From: JADLGL01 sp963667605 | GTDB taxonomy: Bacteria > Pseudomonadota > Alphaproteobacteria > Rhizobiales > Kaistiaceae | Length of the DNA stretch: 64,000 bases | Reading direction: 5' to 3' | Assembly: GCA_963667605.2 (NCBI GenBank) | Contig: CAXXUZ010000003.1 | Span: forward strand, 1,178,001-1,242,000 | Shown: in pieces, positions 26,546 to 34,509 of the stretch | Layout: each line of letters starts with the position of its first letter | Numbering within the stretch: the stretch's first letter is position 1 | Translations under genes and position numbers: made by a program | Notes under the pieces: generated by a model | Told to the model about the DNA's origin: nothing | The model's input: only the letters and a program-made list of their open reading frames with translations | The model's database searches: none

Positions 26546-27584
26546 CGGTCACCGGGTCGTTGGCGAGCGCAGAGACCGGCACCAGGACGATGCCCCTATC
26601 GGCTGCGCCCGCAGCCCAAAGCATGATCTGCTCGATCGTAACCGGGAAGGCACTAGCGCTAGCGATCGCCAAACCGCGCTGCCTCGCGATCGTCTCAAGC
26701 TGTGCCAGCCGAGCGGCGATCGCTGCAGGGTCGAGATCTTGATCCAACACCAAATCCGCCTTGGCGAACGGCAGAACGCCGGCTGCGGCATCGCCCGAGC
26801 GACTTAGCGCCGTTGACCCCTCATCGACGAACAGAAGCCCACGCGCAGCGATCGCGTCAATGATCGGTGCCATCGCGTCTTCGTCGCCGAGGAACCGACT
26901 CCCGGCATAGGAGACGACGCCGGCATAGGTGGCAAACTGCGCCATTAGCCAATTGAGCTGATCGATATTGTCGGCCACCGGGTCGTCCACCAGCAGCGTA
27001 TGCGGGCCGGGATCGGTGAACGGGAAATCCAACGGCTCGAGCGGGATCTGAAGTAGGAGCTCGTGCCCGGCCTCCCTGCCTCGTGCGGCCCAGACCGCGA
27101 GATTGTCGCCGTATGGAGCCAGCGCCAGCGACACCTCCCCTGGCAGGCGCTCCAGAGCGATTTCAGTGCCTGCCTGGTTGATGCCGATACCGCCAACAAT
27201 GATAGCGATCCGAACCGGCTGGCCGTCGATCGCGACCGACGGCCGGGCATATGCGTCGAACGGACGGCGTCCGTCATCGCTGATCCGCGGAAGCAGACCA
27301 TAAGGTCCGGTCTCCAGCAGCGCCGATTCCGGGGTGGGTGAAAGTGAAATCGTCGCCCGAGCAGCAGGATCGCGGATAACCGCACCATTGCCGTCGACTA
27401 CCAATCCTTCCGGCGTGGTGATGGCGACACCCGGGGCCTCGGCCTCCGCTGCCCGGATGATGACCTCGCCCCGCCCGGTGTCGGCAGCATTATCAGGGTC
27501 CTGGGCATCTACATCGAGGGTCGGTGCCGACCAGATAATCACCCACAGCGCGAATCCGACAAGCGCCACCGCCAGGACGGTCAA
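26520..27584 (-). CDS. Divergent polysaccharide deacetylase family protein, N-terminus probably out of frame
   Basis: A membrane-anchored periplasmic protein of the divergent polysaccharide deacetylase (DUF610/YibQ-like) family, usually found after envC and ctpA as here. A transmembrane helix (LTVLAVALVGFALWVIIW) opens the frame; the deacetylase-like domain spans about residues 115-350 with VRIAIIVGGIGINQAGTEIA, LALAPYGDNLAVWAAR, QIPLEPLDFPFTDPGPHTLL and YAGSRFLGDEDAMAP. The expected metal residues are degenerate as in the family. As an open frame it begins at TTG 27584, but the cytoplasmic start typical of the family lies in another frame just upstream (see the next entry). One extra T in a TTTT tract would give a 380-residue protein. 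Confidence 0.8.
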   Translation of the reverse strand: MTVLAVALVGFALWVIIWSAPTLDVDAQDPDNAADTGRGEVIIRAAEAEAPGVAITTPEGLVVDGNGAVIRDPAARATISLSPTPESALLETGPYGLLPRISDDGRRPFDAYARPSVAIDGQPVRIAIIVGGIGINQAGTEIALERLPGEVSLALAPYGDNLAVWAARGREAGHELLLQIPLEPLDFPFTDPGPHTLLVDDPVADNIDQLNWLMAQFATYAGVVSYAGSRFLGDEDAMAPIIDAIAARGLLFVDEGSTALSRSGDAAAGVLPFAKADLVLDQDLDPAAIAARLAQLETIARQRGLAIASASAFPVTIEQIMLWAAGAADRGIVLVPVSALANDPVTDAVRIQLD

Positions 27585-27661
27585 AAGATCCTCGCCAGCG
27601 GCAGGCCCTTCTGTCGCCGCTTGCTCGGTCCGAGGAGTGGCTTGGTCAGATCGTCCGCCAT
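27581..27661 (-). other. Out-of-frame N-terminal segment of the deacetylase gene
   Basis: From the ATG at 27661 a 26-codon frame reads MADDLTKPLLGPSKRRQKGL and a few more residues, then stops at a TGA that overlaps the TTG start of the main frame (TTTTGA). Short basic segments starting M-x-x-D-L-x-x-P-L-G are usual at the start of this family, so I take this as the true N-terminus, split off by a one-base loss in the T-tract at 27583-27586. Re-initiation at the TTG, with GAGGA close before it, is the alternative. Confidence 0.5.
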
Positions 27662-27748
27662 CGTGATTCTCGCGGCCGAGTCTAACGGAAAAACCAGGCC
27701 GAGACAGACCCCTCTTGGCCTGGGGCTGTTTTATTGCCGATTGCGGGC

Positions 27749-29041
27749 CTAGGGCGCCGGCGGAAACGCGGGATGGACCTCGTCGCCCCGCAACAAGCTC
27801 AACGCATATTGCAGTTGGACGTCTTCGTCGGGGTCGGACGGGATGACGTTGAAGGTCGCGATCAAATTGCCCTCATCATCAACCGGAGGATCCTCGCCCA
27901 ACCGCTCGGCCATCGACGGCGGCAGTGGTTGTTCGATCACGATGTCCGGCTCGACGCCGATATCCTGAATCGAGCGGCCCGACGGAGTAAAATAGCGCGC
28001 GGTGGTGAGCCGAACCGCCCCGACATCAGCGCCGAGCGGAAAGATAGTCTGGACCGAGCCCTTGCCGAACGAAGTGGTTCCGATCACCGTCGCCCGGCGA
28101 TGGTCCTGAAGGGCGCCGGCGACAATCTCGGAAGCCGAAGCCGATCCGCCATTGATCAACACGATCAACGGCCGCCCATCGATCAGATCGCCGGATCGGG
28201 CGTTGAAACGCTGGGTATCTTGAGGGTTGCGGCCGCGAGTCGAAACGATCTCGCCGCGCTCGAGGAAGCCGTCTGTGATGTCGATCGATGTATCCAATGA
28301 ACCACCGCCATTGTTGCGGAGATCGAGGATAAAGCCCGAAACCTGATCCGGCCCAATCTCGGCCGTAAGCTCCAGCACCGCGTCCATAAACTCATCATAA
28401 GTCTGGGTGCCGAAAATGGTCAGTCGGATGTAAGCGATGTCGCCGAAAATCTGGGCACGAACCTGCGGGGCACGAATAATCGCTCGCACAATGGTTACCT
28501 CGAACGGCTCCTCGATACCTTCGCGCAGAATGGTAATGGTGATCGACGTGCCCGGCTCGCCACGCATGAGATCGACCGCATCGTCGAGCGTCATGCCCAG
28601 CACCTCGTGCTCGTCGATGGCGATGATCCGGTCCCCGGCCAAAACACCAGCCCGATCGGCCGGCGTCCCGTCGATTGGAGTCACCACCCGCACCAGGCCG
28701 TCATCCTCCATCGTTACTTCGATACCGAGTCCGCCGAACTGCCCGGAAAGACTGGTCTGGAAATCTCTATATGCTGCTGGGCTGTAATACTGAGAGTGCG
28801 GATCGAGGGCATCGATCATGCCATTGATCGCGGCCTCGATCAGCTCGACATCAGTTGTCTCATCGACATAGTCGGCGAGGATTCGCTCGAAAATTTCTCC
28901 GAAGAGATTTAGCTGACGGTACGTCTCGGAAACCTGGGCATTGGCCGACCCGCTCGTGAAAATCGATTGCTGAGTGACGCCGAACACCGCGACGGCGCCA
29001 AACAGGACGCCCGCGATCAGATATGTAGCCTTGCGAAACAT
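27749..29041 (-). CDS. ctpA: Carboxyl-terminal processing protease (S41)
   Basis: Periplasmic serine protease that trims envelope proteins and helps control peptidoglycan hydrolases. 430 residues: signal-anchor (YLIAGVLFGAVAVFGV), N-terminal helical region with YVDETTDVELIEAAINGMID, PDZ domain (about residues 95-170, FGGLGIEVTMEDDGLVRVV), and catalytic core with GGSASASEIVAGALQDHRRA (Ser nucleophile) and GTTSFGKGSVQT (Lys base). The order envC-ctpA-deacetylase-rppH is the standard alphaproteobacterial arrangement, and CtpA is thought to act with LytM-factor regulation of cell-wall cleavage. Fourteen bases separate it from envC. Confidence 0.94.
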   Translation of the reverse strand: MFRKATYLIAGVLFGAVAVFGVTQQSIFTSGSANAQVSETYRQLNLFGEIFERILADYVDETTDVELIEAAINGMIDALDPHSQYYSPAAYRDFQTSLSGQFGGLGIEVTMEDDGLVRVVTPIDGTPADRAGVLAGDRIIAIDEHEVLGMTLDDAVDLMRGEPGTSITITILREGIEEPFEVTIVRAIIRAPQVRAQIFGDIAYIRLTIFGTQTYDEFMDAVLELTAEIGPDQVSGFILDLRNNGGGSLDTSIDITDGFLERGEIVSTRGRNPQDTQRFNARSGDLIDGRPLIVLINGGSASASEIVAGALQDHRRATVIGTTSFGKGSVQTIFPLGADVGAVRLTTARYFTPSGRSIQDIGVEPDIVIEQPLPPSMAERLGEDPPVDDEGNLIATFNVIPSDPDEDVQLQYALSLLRGDEVHPAFPPAP

Positions 29042-29054
29042 CCGCCAACCTATG

Positions 29055-30380
29055 TCAGTATGGATCCGCCCACCATGGGTCTGGATTGATAGAGTCGCTG
29101 TCCCTACGGAATTCTACATAGAGTACAGGCCGCAGCATGCCTAGGGCAACGTCCGCGGCCGCAGCGACCTGCGGCGACCTCATCGCACCGACCGGCTCGC
29201 CGGCGAGAACGAACTGGCCCCGTTGGACGTCGATCCGCTCCATTCCCGCCAGGACGATACGGTAGCCGCCACCGGCATCTATGATCAAGAGATTGCCATA
29301 GGAACGGTAAGGACCGGCAAATTCCACCCAGCCATCGGCCGGGGCCGCCACCCGTGCACCCGGCCGGGTGGCGATCGAAATCCCCTGCGACAAGCCGCCA
29401 AGGTCGTCCTCGGCGCCATAGCCAATGATCAGATCGCCATTGGCCGGCCGGGGCAGCAGCCCTCGCGCCGAAGCGAACGGTAGCGCCGGACTGATCCGGT
29501 CTGCCTCGCCGAACAGGAGCGGCAGCCCCGGCTCGATCGCGCCCGCACCGGGCTCGACCGCTGCCAGTTGCACCCCGCCATCGGGACCATTCTCGATCTC
29601 GAAAGCACCGATCAATTCTTCGAGAGTCTGCGCCTCCAGGGCCAACGCGCCGAGGCGCTCCTGCTCGGCACGCAGCGATTCGCCGGTCTGATCGAGCGCT
29701 TGGCGCCTTTCTTCGACCAGCAATTCAAGTCTTTGATGCTGTTCGGCCATGTCATTAGCGGCCTCGATAACCAACGCGCGCTCGGTCTCCTGCTCCTGAC
29801 GCAGAGCGATCAGCCGCTCGATATCAACCGCCAGGGCTTCAGCCTCGGTCCAAATCTCCGACACCACGGCACCAAGAAGGATCGCCGAACGAACCGCCGC
29901 GAGCGCGTCTTCTGGCTGAATGATTATCGCCGGCGGTGGCGCGCGGCCCATGCGCTGGAGCACCGCCAACACCTCGGCCAGCACATTGCGGCGCTCTCGG
30001 AACACGCGATTGAGATCTGCCTCTTCGACGATCAGCGCGTCCATGCGCGCTTCAATTAGGTCAAGGTCGCGCTCCAGCTGTTGGACATTCTGATTGGTCT
30101 CGATCAGCGCCTGATTGAGTGCTGCGCGGTCGCTATCAAGCTCGGCGATTTCCTGCCGAAGCTCGGTCTGACGTTCCTCGGTGATGTCGATCTCAAGCAG
30201 CAACTGCATCAATTCGGCTTGCCATCGCGCCTGTTCGGCGGCCGCGTCTTGCGTCAGCGTCGGCAAGGCCCAGGCCATGCTGAAAAGCAATGCCAGCGCG
30301 GTCACGCCAGGCAATGGCGGGCGGCATCGAACCGTGAGTACTGCCCGCGAAATGAACTGAGAGAATGGGGTCCGGTGCAT
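29055..30380 (-). CDS. envC: EnvC-like murein hydrolase activator (degenerate LytM)
   Basis: Periplasmic activator of peptidoglycan amidases during division. 441 residues: signal peptide (LPGVTALALLFSMAWALPTL), long coiled coil (about 45-270, rich in Glu/Arg/Leu heptads such as ITEERQTELRQEIAELDSDR), then a LytM/M23 domain (about 330-435, GVRVAAPADGWVEF-like core). The His-x-x-x-Asp and His-x-His metal ligands of active M23 peptidases are missing (GNLLIIDAGGGYRIVLAGM occupies the site), which points to a regulator rather than an enzyme. It precedes ctpA and follows rlmH on the same strand. Confidence 0.9.
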   Translation of the reverse strand: MHRTPFSQFISRAVLTVRCRPPLPGVTALALLFSMAWALPTLTQDAAAEQARWQAELMQLLLEIDITEERQTELRQEIAELDSDRAALNQALIETNQNVQQLERDLDLIEARMDALIVEEADLNRVFRERRNVLAEVLAVLQRMGRAPPPAIIIQPEDALAAVRSAILLGAVVSEIWTEAEALAVDIERLIALRQEQETERALVIEAANDMAEQHQRLELLVEERRQALDQTGESLRAEQERLGALALEAQTLEELIGAFEIENGPDGGVQLAAVEPGAGAIEPGLPLLFGEADRISPALPFASARGLLPRPANGDLIIGYGAEDDLGGLSQGISIATRPGARVAAPADGWVEFAGPYRSYGNLLIIDAGGGYRIVLAGMERIDVQRGQFVLAGEPVGAMRSPQVAAAADVALGMLRPVLYVEFRRDSDSINPDPWWADPY

Positions 30381-30432
30381 GGCGCGTTTATAGGCCTGAA
30401 TTTGGCGAAGCCACGACCCTCAAGCCGACGAT

Positions 30433-30912
30433 CTAGGCTCGATGATAGGGATGCCCTGTCATGATCGTCATCGCGCGGTACAGCTGCTCCAGGAGCATCA
30501 CCCGAACCAGCTGATGCGGCCAGGTCATTTGTCCGAACGCCAGGGTCAGGTGGGCACGATCAATGATTGACGAGGAAAGGCCGTCGGCCCCGCCAATAAT
30601 GAAGGCGAGATCGGGAACCGCATCGTCCCGCCACTTCCTGACCTGGTTGCTGAAGGCTTCGCTGGTCAATATGACACCGCTTTGATCCAGGACGCAGACC
30701 ATCGCTCTTGCCGGCACCGCCGCCAGCAAGCCGACCGCATCGCCTTCGCGCCGGTCCTTCAGGCGCGGGCGCCGACTTTCCGCTATTTCTCGGATCGAGA
30801 TCCGAAGGCCAAGGCGCGATGCGAGTTGCCCCGCCTGCTTGAGATAGCGCGCCGCCGAATCGCGCTCGGCACCGAGCCGCAACCGTCCGACCGCGACGAT
30901 CGTAAGCCGCAT
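30433..30912 (-). CDS. rlmH: 23S rRNA pseudouridine-1915 N3-methyltransferase
   Basis: SPOUT-class methyltransferase that acts on assembled 70S ribosomes. Starting at the Met of MRLTIVAVGRLR gives 159 residues, the family size; the upstream open frame of 47 codons lies within rsfS and is discarded. The knotted SAM site is visible in LAFIIGGADGLSSSI, and the C-terminus LAFGQMTWPHQLVRVMLLEQ followed by LYRAMTIMTGHPYHRA is highly characteristic. The adjacent rsfS ends 11 bases before it; nadD-rsfS-rlmH is a conserved trio. Confidence 0.96.
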   Translation of the reverse strand: MRLTIVAVGRLRLGAERDSAARYLKQAGQLASRLGLRISIREIAESRRPRLKDRREGDAVGLLAAVPARAMVCVLDQSGVILTSEAFSNQVRKWRDDAVPDLAFIIGGADGLSSSIIDRAHLTLAFGQMTWPHQLVRVMLLEQLYRAMTIMTGHPYHRA

Positions 30913-30923
30913 GATCGCTCGCC

Positions 30924-31274
30924 TCAGGCGCCGGGAATCGGTTCGGCGACCCGCTCCACTTGCCACATCTTTTCGAGATTGTAGAAGCTGCGAACTTCCG
31001 GCCGGAAAACATGCACGATCACATCGCCGGCGTCGACCAGCACCCAATCGCAATGCGGCAGGCCCTCAACCCGAGGCGGCCGTTCGCCGCCTTGCTTGAG
31101 ATCGGCGACCAACCGTTCGGCAATCGCTCCGACATGACGGTGCGACCGACCGGAGGCGATCACCATATGGTCGGCCAACGGCGTCTTGCCGGTGATGTCA
31201 ATGGGAACGATGCCCTCTGCCTTGGAGTTCTCAAGGCTCTGAAGGACTCTATTAAGGGCATCCCGGATTGGCAC
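30924..31274 (-). CDS. rsfS: Ribosomal silencing factor RsfS
   Basis: Binds ribosomal protein L14 and blocks subunit joining during starvation. With the GTG start the protein has 116 residues, the family length: VLQSLENSKAEGIVPIDITG, DHMVIASGRSHRHVGAIAER, CDWVLVDAGDVIVHVFRPEV and RSFYNLEKMW are the conserved blocks. The frame is open up to a TTG at 31403, and some relatives do have a longer N-terminal arm, so the start is uncertain by up to 43 codons; I see no convincing ribosome-binding site for any choice. Flanked by nadD and rlmH. Confidence 0.9.
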   Translation of the reverse strand: MPIRDALNRVLQSLENSKAEGIVPIDITGKTPLADHMVIASGRSHRHVGAIAERLVADLKQGGERPPRVEGLPHCDWVLVDAGDVIVHVFRPEVRSFYNLEKMWQVERVAEPIPGA

Positions 31275-31431
31275 GGTTCGCGATCGCGGAACCCTCCGGG
31301 CGGCGCCTGGCTGCAATGCCGGTGTCAGTGCCCGTTCCTCTTCCTCACCCAAACCCCTTCCAGTCCGACGGCTCACATATACGAACCGATCTCGCAATCG
31401 CAATTAAGATAAGGCTGAAATGGCGACAGTT

Positions 31432-32010
31432 TCAAGACGACACCGGTCGGTCGCCAACTTTTCGAAGTTCCGTCGATGACAACGAGAGACGCGGTCCATG
31501 AAGAAAAACCCAGGCTGGTGGCTTCCTGTCGGCGAGCTCCATAGCCAGACGCTCGGGGAGTTGCGCATGCCTGAGCCGGCGGGCCGCAGGAGCCACCACA
31601 GCGGCCAGCGTGCTTCCCGGCCGATCGACAACGGCAAACGGAACCGTATTCACAATTCGCCGCCAGCCATGCCATTGATGGGAGCCGACGAGATTGTCGG
31701 CGCCCATGATCCACACCAGCGACCTCGATTTGAGCCGCTTTCTGAGCCAGACGATCGTATCGGCGGTATAGCGGCTGCCGATCTCCGACTCGATGCCGGT
31801 GACCGAGATATGGCGACCAGTCGTCATCGCCCGGGCCCGTAGAATCCTCTCGGCAAGCCCCTCGCTCGGATCGTCGGCCTTCAGCGGATTGCTCGGCGTC
31901 ACCAGCCACCAGACCTGGTCGAGACCGAGCCGATGCCGGGCGGTTTCGCTGGCCGTAACGTGACCGCGATGTGGTGGATCGAACGACCCGCCAAACAGGC
32001 CAATCCGCAT
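31432..32010 (-). CDS. nadD: Nicotinate-nucleotide adenylyltransferase
   Basis: Adenylates nicotinate mononucleotide in NAD synthesis. MRIGLFGGSFDPPHRGHVTA is the canonical start with the (H/T)xGH nucleotidyltransferase motif (PHRGH); VWWLVTPSNPLK, IMGADNLVGSHQWHGWRRI and the C-terminal LSLSSTELR (the ISST-x-x-R motif) follow. I start at the ATG rather than the in-frame TTG eleven codons upstream, giving 192 residues. It lies between the Sel1-repeat gene and rsfS in one minus-strand series. Confidence 0.95.
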   Translation of the reverse strand: MRIGLFGGSFDPPHRGHVTASETARHRLGLDQVWWLVTPSNPLKADDPSEGLAERILRARAMTTGRHISVTGIESEIGSRYTADTIVWLRKRLKSRSLVWIMGADNLVGSHQWHGWRRIVNTVPFAVVDRPGSTLAAVVAPAARRLRHAQLPERLAMELADRKPPAWVFLHGPRLSLSSTELRKVGDRPVSS

Positions 32011-32054
32011 GTTCGGTGCCGAGGTCGGAAGGGCAAACGGCAATTTCCGCCAGC

Positions 32055-32777
32055 CTATTCAGCCTCGCCCGCCGCCAATGCCGCAACCCAGGCCTCGGCC
32101 GCGACGATGCCTTGATCGCGCTGTTCCAGCGTTAGCTGTCTTGCGATGTCGTTGACAGTGGAAAAGAGCGGGCCGGTCGTATCTTGGCCAGAAAGGAGAT
32201 AGGCAACGGCAAAATGAAAGAAGCTCATCACCGGATCGATATCGACCCCCTGGCCGAGCACATAGGCAACCCCGAGATTGAAATGAGCGGCAAGAAAACC
32301 ACCATCGGCGGCCCGATTGGTCCAGTCGATAGCCAGCAGGTAGTCTTGCGCCACACCCCAGCCGTTGGCGTAGAAAAGGCCGATATGATAGGCGGCCTCG
32401 GGCACGTCTTGCTCGGCCGCGAGTATGAACCAATCAAGCGCCTGGGCATAGTCCTGCTCGACGCCTTCGCCGTTCATATAGCGAAGGCCCAGGCCGAACT
32501 GGGACATGACAAATCCTTGCTCGGCGGCTTGGCCCAGCCAGTAGATCGCCAATTGCGCATCCTGTTGGACGCCGCGACCGGTGAGATAGAGCAGCGCTAA
32601 TTCGTGTTGCGCGGCAGGGTCCCCGGCCTCGGCCAGCGGCGTCAGTATTGCCACGGCCTCGGCAAAGGCGCGTGCCTCGATACGGTCTAGCGCCGCGTCG
32701 AAATCAGCTGGCTGCGCCGTCACCGGTCCGATCTGGACGGCGATTAGCAAGAACACCGCAAGCACTAATCGAAGCAT
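32055..32777 (-). CDS. Secreted Sel1-like repeat protein
   Basis: A 240-residue exported protein: signal peptide (LRLVLAVFLLIAVQIGPVTA) followed by a solenoid of Sel1-like TPR repeats between about residues 45 and 200, for example GDPAAQHELALLYLTGRGVQ, AEQGFVMSQFGLGLRYMNGE, DVPEAAYHIGLFYANGWGVA and GGFLAAHFNLGVAYVLGQGV. Sel1 proteins scaffold periplasmic or envelope complexes; the partner here is unknown. The ATG one codon after a TTG is taken as the start, with GGAGA upstream. It is inserted between proA and nadD, which are direct neighbours in many relatives, so it is an accessory member of the series. Confidence 0.85.
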   Translation of the reverse strand: MLRLVLAVFLLIAVQIGPVTAQPADFDAALDRIEARAFAEAVAILTPLAEAGDPAAQHELALLYLTGRGVQQDAQLAIYWLGQAAEQGFVMSQFGLGLRYMNGEGVEQDYAQALDWFILAAEQDVPEAAYHIGLFYANGWGVAQDYLLAIDWTNRAADGGFLAAHFNLGVAYVLGQGVDIDPVMSFFHFAVAYLLSGQDTTGPLFSTVNDIARQLTLEQRDQGIVAAEAWVAALAAGEAE

Positions 32778-32810
32778 CAAAATTCTCCAGAATCCAACAG
32801 TCGGGCGCCG

Positions 32811-34121
32811 CTACGGCCTGGTCTGGCCGGAGCCGCGGACCCGATATTTGAAGATCGTCAGCTGCTCGACGCCGATCGGCCCACGGGCATGCAACTTACC
32901 GGTGGCGATACCGATCTCGGCACCCATTCCAAACTCGCCGCCATCGGCAAATTGGGTCGAGGCGTTGTGGAGGACGATCGCGCTATCCACTCGATCCAGA
33001 AACCGGTCGGCCGATTCCTGATCGTCGGTTACGATGCAATCAGTGTGCTGCGACCCGTATTTGGCGATGTGGTCGATTGCGGCGTCGACGCCGTCGACCA
33101 ACTTGGCGGCGATGATCGTGTCGAGATATTCTGTCGACCAATCGGCCTCGGTCGCGGCCTCGGCGTAGGTCGCGGCTTGCCGCACTTCATCGTCACCTCG
33201 AATGGCACAGCCGGCATCGTGTAACGCATCCAAAAGCGGCCGCAGATGCGTCGCGGCTACCGCTCTATCGACCAACAATGTCTCCGCCGCACCACAAACA
33301 CCGGGACGTCTCATTTTAGCGTTGACGGCGATTTGCTTAGCCATCGCAAGATCCGCTCTACCGTCGACATAAACATGGCAGATGCCCTCAAGATGCGCGA
33401 ACACCGGCACCCGAGCTTCGCTCTGCACTCGGCTGACTAGGCTCTTGCCGCCACGTGGAATGATAACGTCGATCGAGCCGTCCAGACCGCCCAACATAAG
33501 CCCAACCGCATCGCGATCTTGGGTCGGCAGCAACTGGATCGAATCTTCCGGCAACCCGGTCGACCGCAGTCCCTGTCGCAGGCTTTCGGCGATCGCGGCC
33601 GAAGACCGACGAGACTCCGAACCACCTCGCAAGATGACGGCGTTTCCCGCCTTCAGGCAAAGCACACCGGCATCGGCGGTAACGTTGGGCCGGCTTTCAT
33701 AGATCACGCCGATGACGCCGAGCGGGGTGCGCACACGCTCAATTCTCAGGCCATTGGGCCGCTCCCACGCCGCCATCACTGTGCCGACCGGATCCGATAG
33801 ACCCGCGATCTCCGTCACCCCAAGCGCCATCGCCTCGATCCGCTCTCTGCCTAGCATCAGCCGATCCTTGAACGCATCGGTAATCTGCTTCGATCCGGCC
33901 TCGGCGAGGTCTTCCTCATTGGCGGCGAATATCGCGGGGGCGTTCGACCGGATCGCATCAGCCATTGCCGTGAGTGCGGCGTTCTTTTGATCAGTCGGCG
34001 CGGTGGCAAGCGTATTGGCCGACGCTCGCGCGTCGTCGCCGAGTTTCGCCATCAAGGCGGCAAGGCCGGCCGATGACGCCGCTTCGCCTTTTTCGTCGGA
34101 TACAAGCTGGGCGACGGACAT
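32811..34121 (-). CDS. proA: Gamma-glutamyl phosphate reductase
   Basis: Second step of proline synthesis: NADPH-dependent reduction of gamma-glutamyl phosphate to glutamate semialdehyde. The 436-residue protein shows the family blocks RIERVRTPLGVIGVIYESRP, GNAVILRGGSES, IIPRGGKSLV, the catalytic-Cys segment KMRRPGVCGAAETLLV and FADGGEFGMGAEIGIATGK. Start taken at MSVAQLVSDEK; 18 upstream codons do not match the family. It heads the minus-strand series running to rppH. Its usual neighbour proB is separated from it by an opposing cupin gene. Confidence 0.95.
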   Translation of the reverse strand: MSVAQLVSDEKGEAASSAGLAALMAKLGDDARASANTLATAPTDQKNAALTAMADAIRSNAPAIFAANEEDLAEAGSKQITDAFKDRLMLGRERIEAMALGVTEIAGLSDPVGTVMAAWERPNGLRIERVRTPLGVIGVIYESRPNVTADAGVLCLKAGNAVILRGGSESRRSSAAIAESLRQGLRSTGLPEDSIQLLPTQDRDAVGLMLGGLDGSIDVIIPRGGKSLVSRVQSEARVPVFAHLEGICHVYVDGRADLAMAKQIAVNAKMRRPGVCGAAETLLVDRAVAATHLRPLLDALHDAGCAIRGDDEVRQAATYAEAATEADWSTEYLDTIIAAKLVDGVDAAIDHIAKYGSQHTDCIVTDDQESADRFLDRVDSAIVLHNASTQFADGGEFGMGAEIGIATGKLHARGPIGVEQLTIFKYRVRGSGQTRP

Positions 34122-34509
34122 GCTCCCCACCGGAGTTGAACATAACTGTTGCTTGGTGCCAGGCTTGTTTGGCACGGCCCAAGCCGCCGATCAATGAGGA
34201 CAAACCGTGATGGCCGGTTTGAGAATCGGCACTTCCGAACGGCATTGCCAGCAACGGATCGGCCCTTCTATCCGAAGGGAGCCTGAAGTAGAGCCTTCTC
34301 GCCGCCCATTCGCTGGTTCTTGGTGCATTCACAGGCGGCGCTGTGCCGGCGATTTTAGATTTGGAATCCGGCTCGGTGTCACCGCCGAAACCCATCGCTA
34401 ATGGGCTGAAAAAATCCTTCGCCGTCAAACGTCTGTTTACCGTAACCGGGGAAGCTTGGGCGGCAATCGCGGCCATCGGCCCGCGTCGATTGGTGTTCGG
34501 GAGTTCGGT
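34122..34509. other. Divergent region between proA and the secreted cupin, with proA leader hairpin
   Basis: About 388 bases without a supportable gene. A hairpin 30 bases upstream of proA pairs GCTTGG (34151-34156) plus TGCCA (34157-34161) with TGGCA (34170-34174) plus CCAAGC (34179-34184), an 11-bp stem interrupted by a four-base bulge around an eight-base loop. It could be a proA leader element or the remnant of a terminator from the ancestral proB-proA arrangement; no T-run follows in either direction. Confidence 0.35.
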
